Shown piece after piece: positions 25,188 to 33,258 of a stretch of 64,000 nt of DNA. The notes beneath the pieces are model-generated. The model was not told the origin of the DNA and did not search any database. It saw only the letters and a program-made list of their open reading frames with translations. Each line of letters starts with the position of its first letter. Positions within the stretch are counted from its first letter, which is position 1. Source of the stretch: Phenylobacterium sp. (GTDB lineage Bacteria > Pseudomonadota > Alphaproteobacteria > Caulobacterales > Caulobacteraceae); contig NZ_SCTC01000063.1 in the NCBI RefSeq assembly GCF_004299445.1, positions 93,300 through 157,299 on the forward strand, given 5' to 3'. The translations under genes were made by a program, and so were the position numbers.

Positions 25188-27347
25188 TCAGAAGCTGGCG
25201 TTCAACGACACCCGCACCGCGCGGGGAGCGCCCGGCAGGATATTGTTGTCGCCGTGGCTCGTCGGGAAGTAGCGTTTGTCGAACAGGTTCTCGATGTTGA
25301 CCTGGGCCCGGAGGTTGTCGGTCAGGCGCACATAGGCGGCCGCGTCCGCGCGCGTGAAGCCCGGGAGCGTCACGGCGTTCGAGATCGAGGTGAACATCTT
25401 CGTCTGGTGGATCACGCCCAGGCCGACGCCAAAACGGTCGTTCAGGTCGTACTTGTTCCAGAGCGAGAAGGTGTGCTCGGGCACGAGCGCGACCTCGCGC
25501 CCAGCCGGCGCCGCCGACGTGGTGCTGGTGATCTCGGCGTTCTGCCAAGCGTAGCCGCCTGCGATCTCCCAGCGTTCCGTGATCCGCCCGCTCAGGCCGG
25601 CCTCGAAGCCCTCGGTGCGCTGCGCCCCGGTCAGCACGACCTGGCCCGGTCGGGTGGGGTCAGGCGACGTCGTGTTCTCGCGATCCAGTCGGTAGAGGGC
25701 CGCCGTCATCAGCAGGTTCGGCGTCATCTCCCACTTCAGCCCGACCTCGAGGTTCTCGAACTCCTCGGGCTTCAGCGTCTCGCTGGTGGCGTTCAGCGAG
25801 GAGAACTGGTCGCCCGAACTGGGCAGATACGAGACGCTGTAGCTCGCGTAGACCGATAGAGGCTCCATCGGCTTGAACACCACGCCGACACGCGGCGACC
25901 ACATCTCGTCCTTGCGCGAGAAATCCCGGCGGCCCGTGACCGAGGCCCGACGGTCGAAAAAGTCGACGTCGAAGCTGTCGAAACGCAGCCCAGCGATGAG
26001 CTGGAGCTGCTCCGTGATCTCAATCTGGTCCTGCACGTAGGCGGCCGCCACCGTGGCCTTCACCCGGTTGTTTGCGTCTGTGCCGCTGTTGGCGAAAACG
26101 ATCGGAAGACCACGGCGGGTGGGGTCGGCGAACGGTTGCCCGGTCAGCGTGGTGGGCCCGGCAGGCGCGTTGAACCGGCCGGTTCGGCGCTGGTTCGACG
26201 TCTTCTGGCGGCCGAGTTCCACACCGGCCAGGACGGTGTGCTTCATGCCGCCGAACTCGGCCTTCCAGACGACGTCCGTCTGGTTGAACAGGTTCTCGCG
26301 GGGGCTGCCGTTCTGATAGGCCGAGACGCCATAGGTCGCTGGCGCGCCCGTTGGACCCGCCACGGCGGCGCTGCCTGCGAACACGTTGGCGTAAAACTTG
26401 TCGTAGTCGCCGTAGAGCGTGCGATTTCGAAGGGTCAGGGAGTCCGAGACGGCGTACTCGACCCCGAGGTTGACGATATCGACATTGGTGCGCGCATAGC
26501 TGCGCTCAGGATCGCCAAAGAAAGCGTCGCGCGGCGCAGGCGAAGGGCGGCCCGCAAAGGACGGGATGCCCCGATCGGTGGTGCGGTCGTCCTCGAAGTG
26601 CTCGTACGCCAGGGACGCCGTCAGGCCGGCGTTGTTGCGCCAGGCGATCGACGGGTTCACGCCCCAGCGCTCCAGGTTGACGAAGTCACGGAAGCTCTCC
26701 GAACGCTCGTAGAGTCCGACGATGCGACCGGAAACAGTATCGTCCAGGGGCTGTCCGAGATCTGCGGTGACGCGACGATGGCTCCACGAGCCCAGCTCGA
26801 TCGTGGCCGAGCGTTCGGTCGACCAGTCCGCCTTCTTCATGACGCGGTTGATCACGCCCCCGCCGCCCCCGCGACCGAAGATCATGGCGTTGGGACCCTT
26901 GAGCACCTCGACCCGTTCGACGTTGTAGAGGTCGCGGAAGTACTGGACGTCGTCGCGGACGCCGTCGATGTAGAAATCGGCCGTGCTGGCGTTGCCCCGC
27001 AGGGTCGGGGCGTCGCGATGGCCCTCACCCTGTCCCATGGTGACCCCGGGGACATAGCGGATGACGTCGGCCATTGTCTGCATGGCCTGGTCGCGGATCA
27101 GTTCGTCTGTGATCACGGTGACGGCCTGGGGCACATCGCGAAGCGGTGTGTCGGTCTTGGTGGCCGTTGCGGTGGTCTTGGCCTGATAGGTGTCATCACG
27201 CCGACCAATGACAGTGACGCCGCTTATCTCGCCTGCCGCCTCGGCAGCTGCCTCAGCGGCCGCGTCATCGGCCCGGGCGTCGTGGCTGGCGAGGGCCAGG
27301 AGGAGCGGGCCGAGCGCGATGGCGGCGAAGTATGGACGGGCAGACAC
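25188..27347 (-). CDS. TonB-dependent siderophore receptor (catecholate/Fiu type)
   Basis: A 719-residue ferric-siderophore receptor. It has a signal peptide ending around ASHDARA, a plug with the siderophore-receptor hallmarks (TPLRDVPQAVTVITDELIRDQ, NASTADFYIDGVRDDVQYFRDLYNVERVEVLKGPNAMIFGRGGGGGVINRV) and a barrel ending in VRVSLNASF. The plug wording with a string of glycines matches the Fiu-like catecholate group. A GCAATGATAATTGC palindrome 62 bases upstream looks like a Fur site, and a PepSY protein is encoded immediately upstream on the same strand; both fit iron-regulated uptake. Confidence 0.93.
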   Translation of the reverse strand: MSARPYFAAIALGPLLLALASHDARADDAAAEAAAEAAGEISGVTVIGRRDDTYQAKTTATATKTDTPLRDVPQAVTVITDELIRDQAMQTMADVIRYVPGVTMGQGEGHRDAPTLRGNASTADFYIDGVRDDVQYFRDLYNVERVEVLKGPNAMIFGRGGGGGVINRVMKKADWSTERSATIELGSWSHRRVTADLGQPLDDTVSGRIVGLYERSESFRDFVNLERWGVNPSIAWRNNAGLTASLAYEHFEDDRTTDRGIPSFAGRPSPAPRDAFFGDPERSYARTNVDIVNLGVEYAVSDSLTLRNRTLYGDYDKFYANVFAGSAAVAGPTGAPATYGVSAYQNGSPRENLFNQTDVVWKAEFGGMKHTVLAGVELGRQKTSNQRRTGRFNAPAGPTTLTGQPFADPTRRGLPIVFANSGTDANNRVKATVAAAYVQDQIEITEQLQLIAGLRFDSFDVDFFDRRASVTGRRDFSRKDEMWSPRVGVVFKPMEPLSVYASYSVSYLPSSGDQFSSLNATSETLKPEEFENLEVGLKWEMTPNLLMTAALYRLDRENTTSPDPTRPGQVVLTGAQRTEGFEAGLSGRITERWEIAGGYAWQNAEITSTTSAAPAGREVALVPEHTFSLWNKYDLNDRFGVGLGVIHQTKMFTSISNAVTLPGFTRADAAAYVRLTDNLRAQVNIENLFDKRYFPTSHGDNNILPGAPRAVRVSLNASF

Positions 27348-27408
27348 GTTTAATCTCTGAACTGCGACTGAAAGTGAGAAGCGTTCTTAGAATTCTCGCG
27401 TTGCCTTG

Positions 27409-27422
27409 GCAATGATAATTGC
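27409..27422 (-). promoter_or_regulatory. Fur-box-like palindrome upstream of siderophore receptor
   Basis: GCAAT-GATA-ATTGC is a perfect inverted repeat containing the ATGATAAT core common to Fur sites, placed 62 bases upstream of the receptor start. A second repeat, GAGAA-N12-TTCTC (27376-27397), lies between it and the gene. Fur control is inferred from motif and gene type. Confidence 0.5.
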
Positions 27423-27428
27423 TCGCAA

Positions 27429-28568
27429 CTAGCCTTGCCCGTGCTGCATCGCCCGGCGACGGGCTCGCCGACGCAGCCACATGACGATGCCCGTGATCCC
27501 GAGCAGGGCCGGCGCGAGGCCCGCGACGAAAATCACGGCCTGCCAGACGATCCCCATCTCGTTGCCGTCATGGATTCTACGCATGAGCGGCGAGATCTCG
27601 TCGGTCCTGGCGCGCGGTCCGCGGCTGGCCTCGCGGTCGCCGCGTCCGGCCGTCACCTGGCCGGTGGCGTCCACGACCTGCACGATCCTGGGCCGCTCCT
27701 GCCCGGCGACCTTCAGGCCAACTCGCCATGTGGGCTCCTTGCCCCGGGTAGGCACGTTGACTTCAGCTACGGCGGCGTCCGGCTGGGTCGCCTGGGCCGT
27801 GGCCACAGCCTGCTGCAACGTCAGCTGAGTCTGCGGCAGCGGCGGGGCGAAGCGGCCCGGCGCATTGCGCGGCGGCGGTTGGGGTAGGCCGAACAGAGCC
27901 CGGCTGGTCTGCGGGAACGAGATGTAGACGCCCGTCAGCGACAGCACGGCCAGTGGGATGCAGACCCAGATGCCGACCATGTGGTGCAGGTTGAACAGGG
28001 TCGACGCCCCGCGATTCCAGCGCAGGCCCTTGAGGAACCCGCCGTGGCGGGGCCACCACAGCCAAAGTCCCGTCGCGCAGGAGGCGAACATCGCCCAGCC
28101 CAGCCAGCCCACGACCTTGCGGCCCACCTCGGGAATCATGAGCGAGCCATGCACCCGGTGCAGGATCATGGTCGGTTCCCGAGCCACCTCTGCGGTGTCC
28201 AACACCTTGGCCGTCGGAGGGTCGATCCAGGCGTTCAGCGTGCGCGGGCGACCGCCGGGGCCCGGCTCCCCGGGGATGCGGCCGACCGCCACCACCGGGT
28301 CCCCGGCCTCCTGCGGCAGGCGCACCTGGGTCAGCCGGGCGCGGTCGCCGAACGCGGCTTGCGCGGCCCGCGCATAGTCATCGACCGGTCGTGAAGCCGA
28401 TGGCCCGGATGTTGCGTACCTATGGGCATAGAGGGTGCGATCGATCGGATCGTGCCAGACCAGGAGTGACCCGGTGACGCTCAACGGTATCAGCGCGATC
28501 AGGAGCCCCGCGCCGATCCAGAGGTGCACGTCGAGCCAGAGCCGGCGGAGCCTCGTGAGCAGGGTCAT
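27429..28568 (-). CDS. PepSY-associated transmembrane protein (iron-uptake type)
   Basis: A 379-residue PepSY_TM inner-membrane protein. It begins with the family pattern TRLRRLWLDVHLWIGAGLLIALIPLSVTGSLLVWHD, has further membrane segments near residues 140-165 (VVGWLGWAMFASCATGLWLWWP), 190-210 (MVGIWVCIPLAVLSLTGVYIS) and 335-360, and soluble PepSY regions between. Such proteins often accompany siderophore receptors and are proposed ferric-siderophore reductases. It lies upstream of the catecholate-type receptor on the same strand, and a GCGAA-CCA-TTCGC palindrome is found 50 bases before its start. The ATG at 28568 is preferred to the upstream TTG. Confidence 0.88.
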   Translation of the reverse strand: MTLLTRLRRLWLDVHLWIGAGLLIALIPLSVTGSLLVWHDPIDRTLYAHRYATSGPSASRPVDDYARAAQAAFGDRARLTQVRLPQEAGDPVVAVGRIPGEPGPGGRPRTLNAWIDPPTAKVLDTAEVAREPTMILHRVHGSLMIPEVGRKVVGWLGWAMFASCATGLWLWWPRHGGFLKGLRWNRGASTLFNLHHMVGIWVCIPLAVLSLTGVYISFPQTSRALFGLPQPPPRNAPGRFAPPLPQTQLTLQQAVATAQATQPDAAVAEVNVPTRGKEPTWRVGLKVAGQERPRIVQVVDATGQVTAGRGDREASRGPRARTDEISPLMRRIHDGNEMGIVWQAVIFVAGLAPALLGITGIVMWLRRRARRRAMQHGQG

Positions 28569-28617
28569 GGCAGGGGGTCGCTCCAAGCGCGGCCACGTCG
28601 CCGCACTTCCTGCTAAT

Positions 28618-28630
28618 GCGAACCATTCGC
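28618..28630 (-). promoter_or_regulatory. Palindrome GCGAA-CCA-TTCGC (possible Fur site)
   Basis: A perfect 5-3-5 inverted repeat within AATGCGAACCATTCGCG, in the divergent region between the PepSY gene and the small membrane-protein gene. The TGCGAA...TTCGC layout resembles alphaproteobacterial Fur sites; assignment rests on the iron-related gene it precedes. Confidence 0.4.
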
Positions 28631-28651
28631 GAAAACAAGCGCCGACCTTGG

Positions 28652-28677
28652 GGAAACCGGTCTTCGCGACGTCCGTT
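28652..28677 (+). promoter_or_regulatory. Weak EcfG-like promoter (GGAAA-N17-CGTT)
   Basis: GGAAA, 17 bases, CGTT, differing from the GGAAC consensus at one base, located 43 bases before the small membrane-protein gene at 28720. The spacing equals that of the clear EcfG promoters found near 37 kb, but with one mismatch a chance match cannot be excluded. Confidence 0.3.
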
Positions 28678-28719
28678 GACTATCCGGTAACCGGCGCAAT
28701 CCAGCCTCAGCTCACGAAC

Positions 28720-28908
28720 ATGGACATCCTCAAGCCCTACCTGCTCCTGGCCTGTGTGGCCTTCACCATCGGGTTCGTGGGCTATTGGGCGTTGGGCCGG
28801 GCGCTGGCGCCGGCCTACGATACCGTTCAGGACAGCTACAACGCCCCGCAGGCTCCCATCGCGACCTCGGCCCCTGAGCCGGCGCTGGCTGATGGCAAGC
28901 ACATCTAG
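28720..28908 (+). CDS. Small single-pass membrane protein
   Basis: A 62-residue protein starting at the internal ATG (MDILKPYLLLACVAFTIGFVGYWALG), with one N-terminal membrane helix and a short soluble tail (APAYDTVQDSYNAPQAPIATSAPEPALADGKHI). The longer ORF track version extends into the divergent promoter region and is not believable. No family is recognised. It is divergent from the PepSY gene and may have a stress-type promoter. Confidence 0.6.
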   Translation: MDILKPYLLLACVAFTIGFVGYWALGRALAPAYDTVQDSYNAPQAPIATSAPEPALADGKHI

Positions 28909-28961
28909 CGCCGAGGCCGCCCGCGGCTGTGTGGCGCGATCCTGACGGGCCTTCGGCAGGC

Positions 28962-29750
28962 CTAGCCGCCGCGCGCCACGAACCAGCCGTTCCGGAAGCC
29001 GTCCTGCGCCTTGCCGTACACGAAGGGCTTACCTTCCGGAGTCAGCACCGTTCCCCCGGCCGCCTCCAGCACGGCGTGGCCGGCGCAGACGTCCCACTCC
29101 ATCGTGGGCCCGTGTCGGGGATAGATGTCGCAGCCGCCCTCGGCGATTCGACAGAACTTGATCGACGAGTCCATCGGCTCGGGGACCTCGAAGCCGTACT
29201 CGGCCATCAGCTTCTGCTTGGTCTCATCCTTCATGGTGTGGCTGACCAGGGCGATGGCGCCGCTCTTGGGCCAGGGCCGTACGTGGACCGGCGCCGCCGG
29301 GCCGCCCTTGGTTCGCTTCATCGTCTTGCCGCCGCTGGTGAACCAGGTCTCGCCTGTGGGCGGCGCGCAGACGGCGCCGGCGACCGGCCGCCCGTTCTCG
29401 ACCAGGCCGATGTTGACGGTCCAGTTCGGGTCGCCGCGGACAAAGGCCTTGGTGCCATCCACGGGGTCCACCAGGAAGAAGCGCGGGCCGATGGCGTCGG
29501 GCGTCCCGAATTCGCTGGCGTGCTCTTCCGAGATCACAGGCACGCCGGGGAAAAGGCGCGCCAGATGCTCCAGGATCAGTTTCTCGCCACGCTGATCGGC
29601 GACGGTCACCGGGCTTTCGTCGGCCTTCGTCAGCACTTCCAGGCCCGAGCGCCACAGCGGGAGGACCAGTTCGGCGGCGATCTCGCAGATGTCGGCCAGC
29701 GTCGCGCCGATGTCGTTGTCGTTGCTCAATTCACCCTCGCGGATCGTCAC
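28962..29750 (-). CDS. cysQ: 3'(2'),5'-bisphosphate nucleotidase CysQ / inositol-monophosphatase family
   Basis: A 262-residue Mg-dependent phosphatase. Family motifs: PVTVADQRGEKLI, EEHASE (metal ligands), the signature FLVDPVDGTKAFVRGDPNWTVNIGLV, and near the end MEWDVCAGHAVLEAAGG. The N-terminal arrangement (DICEIAAELVLPLWRSGLEVLTKADESPVTVAD) matches CysQ, which clears PAP formed in sulfate assimilation. Two starts are possible: GTG at 29750, overlapping the DUF3553 gene by 20 bases, or TTG at 29729, 2 bases after that gene's stop with GAGGG in front. Either way the two genes are translationally linked. Confidence 0.87.
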   Translation of the reverse strand: MTIREGELSNDNDIGATLADICEIAAELVLPLWRSGLEVLTKADESPVTVADQRGEKLILEHLARLFPGVPVISEEHASEFGTPDAIGPRFFLVDPVDGTKAFVRGDPNWTVNIGLVENGRPVAGAVCAPPTGETWFTSGGKTMKRTKGGPAAPVHVRPWPKSGAIALVSHTMKDETKQKLMAEYGFEVPEPMDSSIKFCRIAEGGCDIYPRHGPTMEWDVCAGHAVLEAAGGTVLTPEGKPFVYGKAQDGFRNGWFVARGG

Positions 29751-29922
29751 CCACGAACACCAGGCTCACGACGCTGACGTCGATCGTCTGCTTGCCCGCA
29801 CTCTCGAAGTTCACGGTGACCTTCCGTCCCGCCACCGACTGCACCTGGCCCAGGCCCCATTCGGCAGCGGTGGGGTGACGCACCAGGACGCCCGGCTCCA
29901 GGAACGGATCCCACAACTCCAT
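29731..29922 (-). CDS. DUF3553 domain protein
   Basis: A 63-residue protein, MELWDPFLEPGVLVRHPTAAEWGLGQVQSVAGRKVTVNFESAGKQTI..., matching the DUF3553 pattern (LVRHP...WGxGQVQS...VNFE.AGK). This small beta-rich fold also occurs attached to UvrD-type helicases; alone its role is unknown. It is upstream of and overlaps or abuts cysQ. Confidence 0.85.
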   Translation of the reverse strand: MELWDPFLEPGVLVRHPTAAEWGLGQVQSVAGRKVTVNFESAGKQTIDVSVVSLVFVGDDPRG

Positions 29923-30018
29923 GGGGCCTCTTTAGAGAGACGTCCCCAGGGGGCAAAGCCGTTTCGAAGGCGCAAAGCCGATTCCACTTTGGCGGGATGT
30001 GCTCTAGTCATTCCCGGC

Positions 30019-30672
30019 ATGACTGAGACCGCCACGGCCGCGCCCGTCCGTCCCGCCGAGATCGCCGCCTATCTGGCCGCGCGCATGTGTCACGACTTCA
30101 TCAGCCCCGCGAGCGCGATCTCATCGGGCCTCGACCTGCTGGACGACCCCTCCGCGCAGGACATGCGCGAGGAGGCGATGGGCCTGATCACGTCTTCGGC
30201 GCGCAAGCTCGCCGATCTGCTGTCGTTCTGCCGCGTCGCCTTCGGCGCTTCGGCCTCGGCCGAGACCTTCGACGTGCGCGACCTGGAGAAACTGTCGCGA
30301 GGCGTGTTCGAACACATGCGGGCCTCCCTGGAATGGGCCGTCGACGCACCCGCCGTGAACAAGCCCGCCGCCCGCGCCCTGCTCAACCTGGCGCAGATGG
30401 CCGGGGCGGCCCTGCCCACCGGCGGCGTGGCCAAGGTGCGCGCCGTGGACGAAGGGGGCTCGATCGCGATCGCCATCGAGGCCGCCGGCCCCCGGGCCCG
30501 GCTGCGCCCCGAGGTCCTCGCCGGCCTGCAGGGGCTGCCACTAGGCGAAGGCCTGCACGGCCACTGGGTCCAGGCGTACTACACGTACCTCTTCATCACC
30601 GACGCCGGCGGTCGCGTCTTCGCCGACGTGCAGGAAGAGAAGGTCGTGTTCGCCGCGACGATCCCGGCATAG
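30019..30672 (+). CDS. chpT: Histidine phosphotransferase ChpT
   Basis: A 217-residue phosphotransferase that in Caulobacter passes phosphoryl groups from the cell-cycle kinase CckA to CtrA and CpdR. The protein has the ChpT hallmarks: a dimerisation helix with the phospho-accepting His in LAARMCHDFISPASAISSGLDLL, then SSARKLADLLSFCRVAFGASASAE, and a degenerate ATPase-like fold with GPRARLRPEVLAGLQGLPL and GHWVQAYYTYLF. The match to ChpT is from memory of the Caulobacter protein. The ATG at 30019 is used; the ORF track starts 110 codons too early. It is not far from the stress locus, as in Caulobacter, supporting the taxonomic call. Confidence 0.93.
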   Translation: MTETATAAPVRPAEIAAYLAARMCHDFISPASAISSGLDLLDDPSAQDMREEAMGLITSSARKLADLLSFCRVAFGASASAETFDVRDLEKLSRGVFEHMRASLEWAVDAPAVNKPAARALLNLAQMAGAALPTGGVAKVRAVDEGGSIAIAIEAAGPRARLRPEVLAGLQGLPLGEGLHGHWVQAYYTYLFITDAGGRVFADVQEEKVVFAATIPA

Positions 30673-30744
30673 CCCGAGGCGCGCATGCGGCCGCGGAACG
30701 CGAGATGATTTTGACGCCCGACGCCTGACGCCTAAGCTCTGCCG

Positions 30745-32805
30745 ATGTTGCGTCTTCTCAAGTCCGTGGCGGCCGCTGTCGCCGGCCTCGTCCTCATCGC
30801 CGGGGCCGTCGAGGCGCGGCCATTCACCGCCCGCGACCTGGCGATGCTGGACCGGGTCAGCGATCCGCAGCTGTCGCCGGACGGCCGCTATCTCGCCTAC
30901 ACCGTGCGCGCCACCGACTGGGCCAACAACCGGGGCCTGTCCACACTGTGGCTGCTGGACCGCCGCAGCCCAAGCCTGCCGCGAGTCCTGGCGGTGTCGG
31001 AAAAGATCGCGAGTTCGCCGCGCTGGTCGTCGGATGGCCGCAGCCTCTACTTTCTTTCAGCGCGAACGGGACTGCAGCAGGTCTGGCGCACCGACCCCGA
31101 CGGCGCGATCGCGATCCAGGTGACCAACCTGCCAATCCACGTCACCAGCTATCGGTTCTCGCCCGACGGCCGCTCGCTGGTGGTGGCCGCCCACGCCGAT
31201 CCCAGCTGCGACACGCTGGCCTGCAGCAAGCAGAAGGCCGACGCGCGGCGCACCAGCCCGGTCTCGGCCCAGGTCTACGACAAGCTGCCGATGTTCATCT
31301 GGGACGACTGGCAGGACGCGGAGAGGGCCCAGCTGTTCGCCTTTCGGCTTGACGACGCCGGCGCCGCCTCGGGCGAGCCCGTTCGACTGCTGAAGGGCCT
31401 GGACGCCGAGGCGCCGGACAAGCCGTTCGGTGACGACAGCGACTATGCGGTGTCGAACGACCGGGTGTTCTTCTCGGCCCTCGAGCCCGGCGCCTCGTGG
31501 GGCGTTTCGGCGCACTATAAGCTCTATGCCGCCCCTCTGGACGGCGCGTCGCCGCCAGTCGCGCTGGAGCCCCTGGACCCGGCCTCGGCCACCAAGCCCA
31601 CCCTGTCGCCCGACGGCGCACGCCTCGCCTACCTGCGGCGCAAGGCAGCGCGCGAGGACCAGCGGCCGGAGATCCTGGTGCGCGACCTGGCGACCGGTGC
31701 GCAGGTCGATGTTTCGGGGGGATTCGACCGCTCGGCCGAGGCCATCCGCTGGAGCGGCGATGGACGCAGGTTGTACGCCACCATGGCCGACACCGGCCGG
31801 ACCCGCCTGTTCGCCATCGATGTCGCAGCGCGGCGCGTCACCCCGCTGACCCGCAACGGAACGGTGACCGCCTTCTCGGCCGCCGCCGATCGTCTCGTGG
31901 CCGTGCGCGACAGCCTGGCGGGACCGGGGCAACTGTACGAGGTGGGCCGCAGCGGGGCCGAGACCATGCTGGCCCGACACAACGTCGCCTCGATGCGCGA
32001 CTTCGAACTCTCGCCAGCCGAGCAGTTCTCCTTCAAGGGCTGGAACGACGAGACGGTCTACGGCTGGGTGCTGCCGCCACAAGGCTACCAGCCGGGCCGG
32101 AAGTACCCTGTCGCCTTCCTGATCCACGGTGGCCCGCACGGCAGCTTCGGCGATGCCTGGAGCTATCGCTGGAACCCGCAGATCTGGACCGGCATGGGCT
32201 ACGCGGTTGTCATGATCGATTTCCATGGGTCGGCTGGCTACGGCGAGGCTTTCGCCCAATCGATCGTCGGCCATTGGGGCGACCGGCCGCTGGAGGACCT
32301 GCAGAAGGGTTGGGCAGCAGCGTTGGCCCGCTACGCCTATCTCGACGGCGACAAGGCCTGCGCCCTGGGCGGCAGCTACGGCGGCTACATGGTGGCCTGG
32401 ATCGCGGGAGCGTGGAACACGCCGTGGAAGTGCCTAGTGAACCACGACGGCATCGTCGAGACGCGCACCATGGCCCTGACCACCGACATTCCCAGCTTCT
32501 CGGAGTACGAGACCGGGGGGCCGGTCTGGGAGGCGGGTGAGGCGTACGAGCGCTTCAATCCGCTCAACAAGCTGGCGGACTGGAAGGTCCCCATGCTGGT
32601 GATCCATGGCGGCCGCGACTATCGCGTACCCTTGTCACAGGGCGTGGCGGCCTTCACGGCGGCGCAGCGCAAGGGCGTGCCGTCCCGGATGGTCTACTAT
32701 CCCGACGAGAATCACTGGGTCCTCAAGCCGCAGAACTCGGTGGAATGGTACCGGCAGGTCGAGGCCTGGATGCGCCGTTGGGTCGACGAACCCGCGCCGA
32801 AGTGA
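30745..32805 (+). CDS. Secreted S9-family (prolyl oligopeptidase-type) peptidase
   Basis: A 686-residue serine peptidase with signal peptide (LKSVAAAVAGLVLIAGAVEA), an N-terminal seven-bladed propeller region rich in SPDGR repeats (LSPDGRYLAYTV, FSPDGRSLVVAA, LSPDGARLAYLR) and a C-terminal alpha/beta-hydrolase domain. The catalytic triad can be placed: Ser in GGSYGGYMV (~543), Asp in HGGRDYRVP, His in DENHWVLKP. It would remove dipeptides or cleave short peptides in the periplasm. It sits between chpT and the CheY/CheR-like pair without evident functional link. Confidence 0.93.
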   Translation: MLRLLKSVAAAVAGLVLIAGAVEARPFTARDLAMLDRVSDPQLSPDGRYLAYTVRATDWANNRGLSTLWLLDRRSPSLPRVLAVSEKIASSPRWSSDGRSLYFLSARTGLQQVWRTDPDGAIAIQVTNLPIHVTSYRFSPDGRSLVVAAHADPSCDTLACSKQKADARRTSPVSAQVYDKLPMFIWDDWQDAERAQLFAFRLDDAGAASGEPVRLLKGLDAEAPDKPFGDDSDYAVSNDRVFFSALEPGASWGVSAHYKLYAAPLDGASPPVALEPLDPASATKPTLSPDGARLAYLRRKAAREDQRPEILVRDLATGAQVDVSGGFDRSAEAIRWSGDGRRLYATMADTGRTRLFAIDVAARRVTPLTRNGTVTAFSAAADRLVAVRDSLAGPGQLYEVGRSGAETMLARHNVASMRDFELSPAEQFSFKGWNDETVYGWVLPPQGYQPGRKYPVAFLIHGGPHGSFGDAWSYRWNPQIWTGMGYAVVMIDFHGSAGYGEAFAQSIVGHWGDRPLEDLQKGWAAALARYAYLDGDKACALGGSYGGYMVAWIAGAWNTPWKCLVNHDGIVETRTMALTTDIPSFSEYETGGPVWEAGEAYERFNPLNKLADWKVPMLVIHGGRDYRVPLSQGVAAFTAAQRKGVPSRMVYYPDENHWVLKPQNSVEWYRQVEAWMRRWVDEPAPK

Positions 32806-32889
32806 GCGTCCAGTCGTAAACCCTCGTTATGTTGGTCGGGCGTTAACCACCGGGGCGCGAGAGATAGCTCGTCAGAGCCCGGAGCGCCC

Positions 32890-33258
32890 GTGAAGACCTG
32901 CCTCGTCGTCGATGACAGCCGCGTGATCCGCAAGGTCTCGCGCCGCATCCTCGAGGACCTCGGCTTCGAGGTCGCCGAGGCGGCGGACGGCGTCGAGGCG
33001 ATGGCATGGTGCACGGCGGTCATGCCAGACGTCATCCTTCTGGACTGGCAGATGCCGGTGATGGACGGGCTTCAGTTCGTGAAGCGGTTGCGGAGCGAGC
33101 CGGGCGGAGATCGCCCCAAGGTCGTCTTCTGCACCGTCGAAAACAGCCTCGAGCGCATCAGCGAGGCGCTGAACGCCGGCGCCGACGAATACATCATGAA
33201 ACCGTTCGACGGCTCCATCGTGGCTGGCAAGCTGGAGTATCTGGGGCTCTGCGCATGA
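32890..33258 (+). CDS. CheY-like single-domain response regulator
   Basis: A 122-residue receiver domain with all key residues: acidic pair (LVVDDSR), phospho-accepting Asp (ILLDWQMPVMDG), Thr (VVFCTVEN) and Lys (YIMKPFDG). It has no output domain. Its stop overlaps the start of the CheR-like gene by 4 bases, so the two are made together. Caulobacter carries a similar pair near its stress locus (recollection). The partner could be ChpT, a local kinase, or chemotaxis-type signalling. Confidence 0.93.
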   Translation: MKTCLVVDDSRVIRKVSRRILEDLGFEVAEAADGVEAMAWCTAVMPDVILLDWQMPVMDGLQFVKRLRSEPGGDRPKVVFCTVENSLERISEALNAGADEYIMKPFDGSIVAGKLEYLGLCA

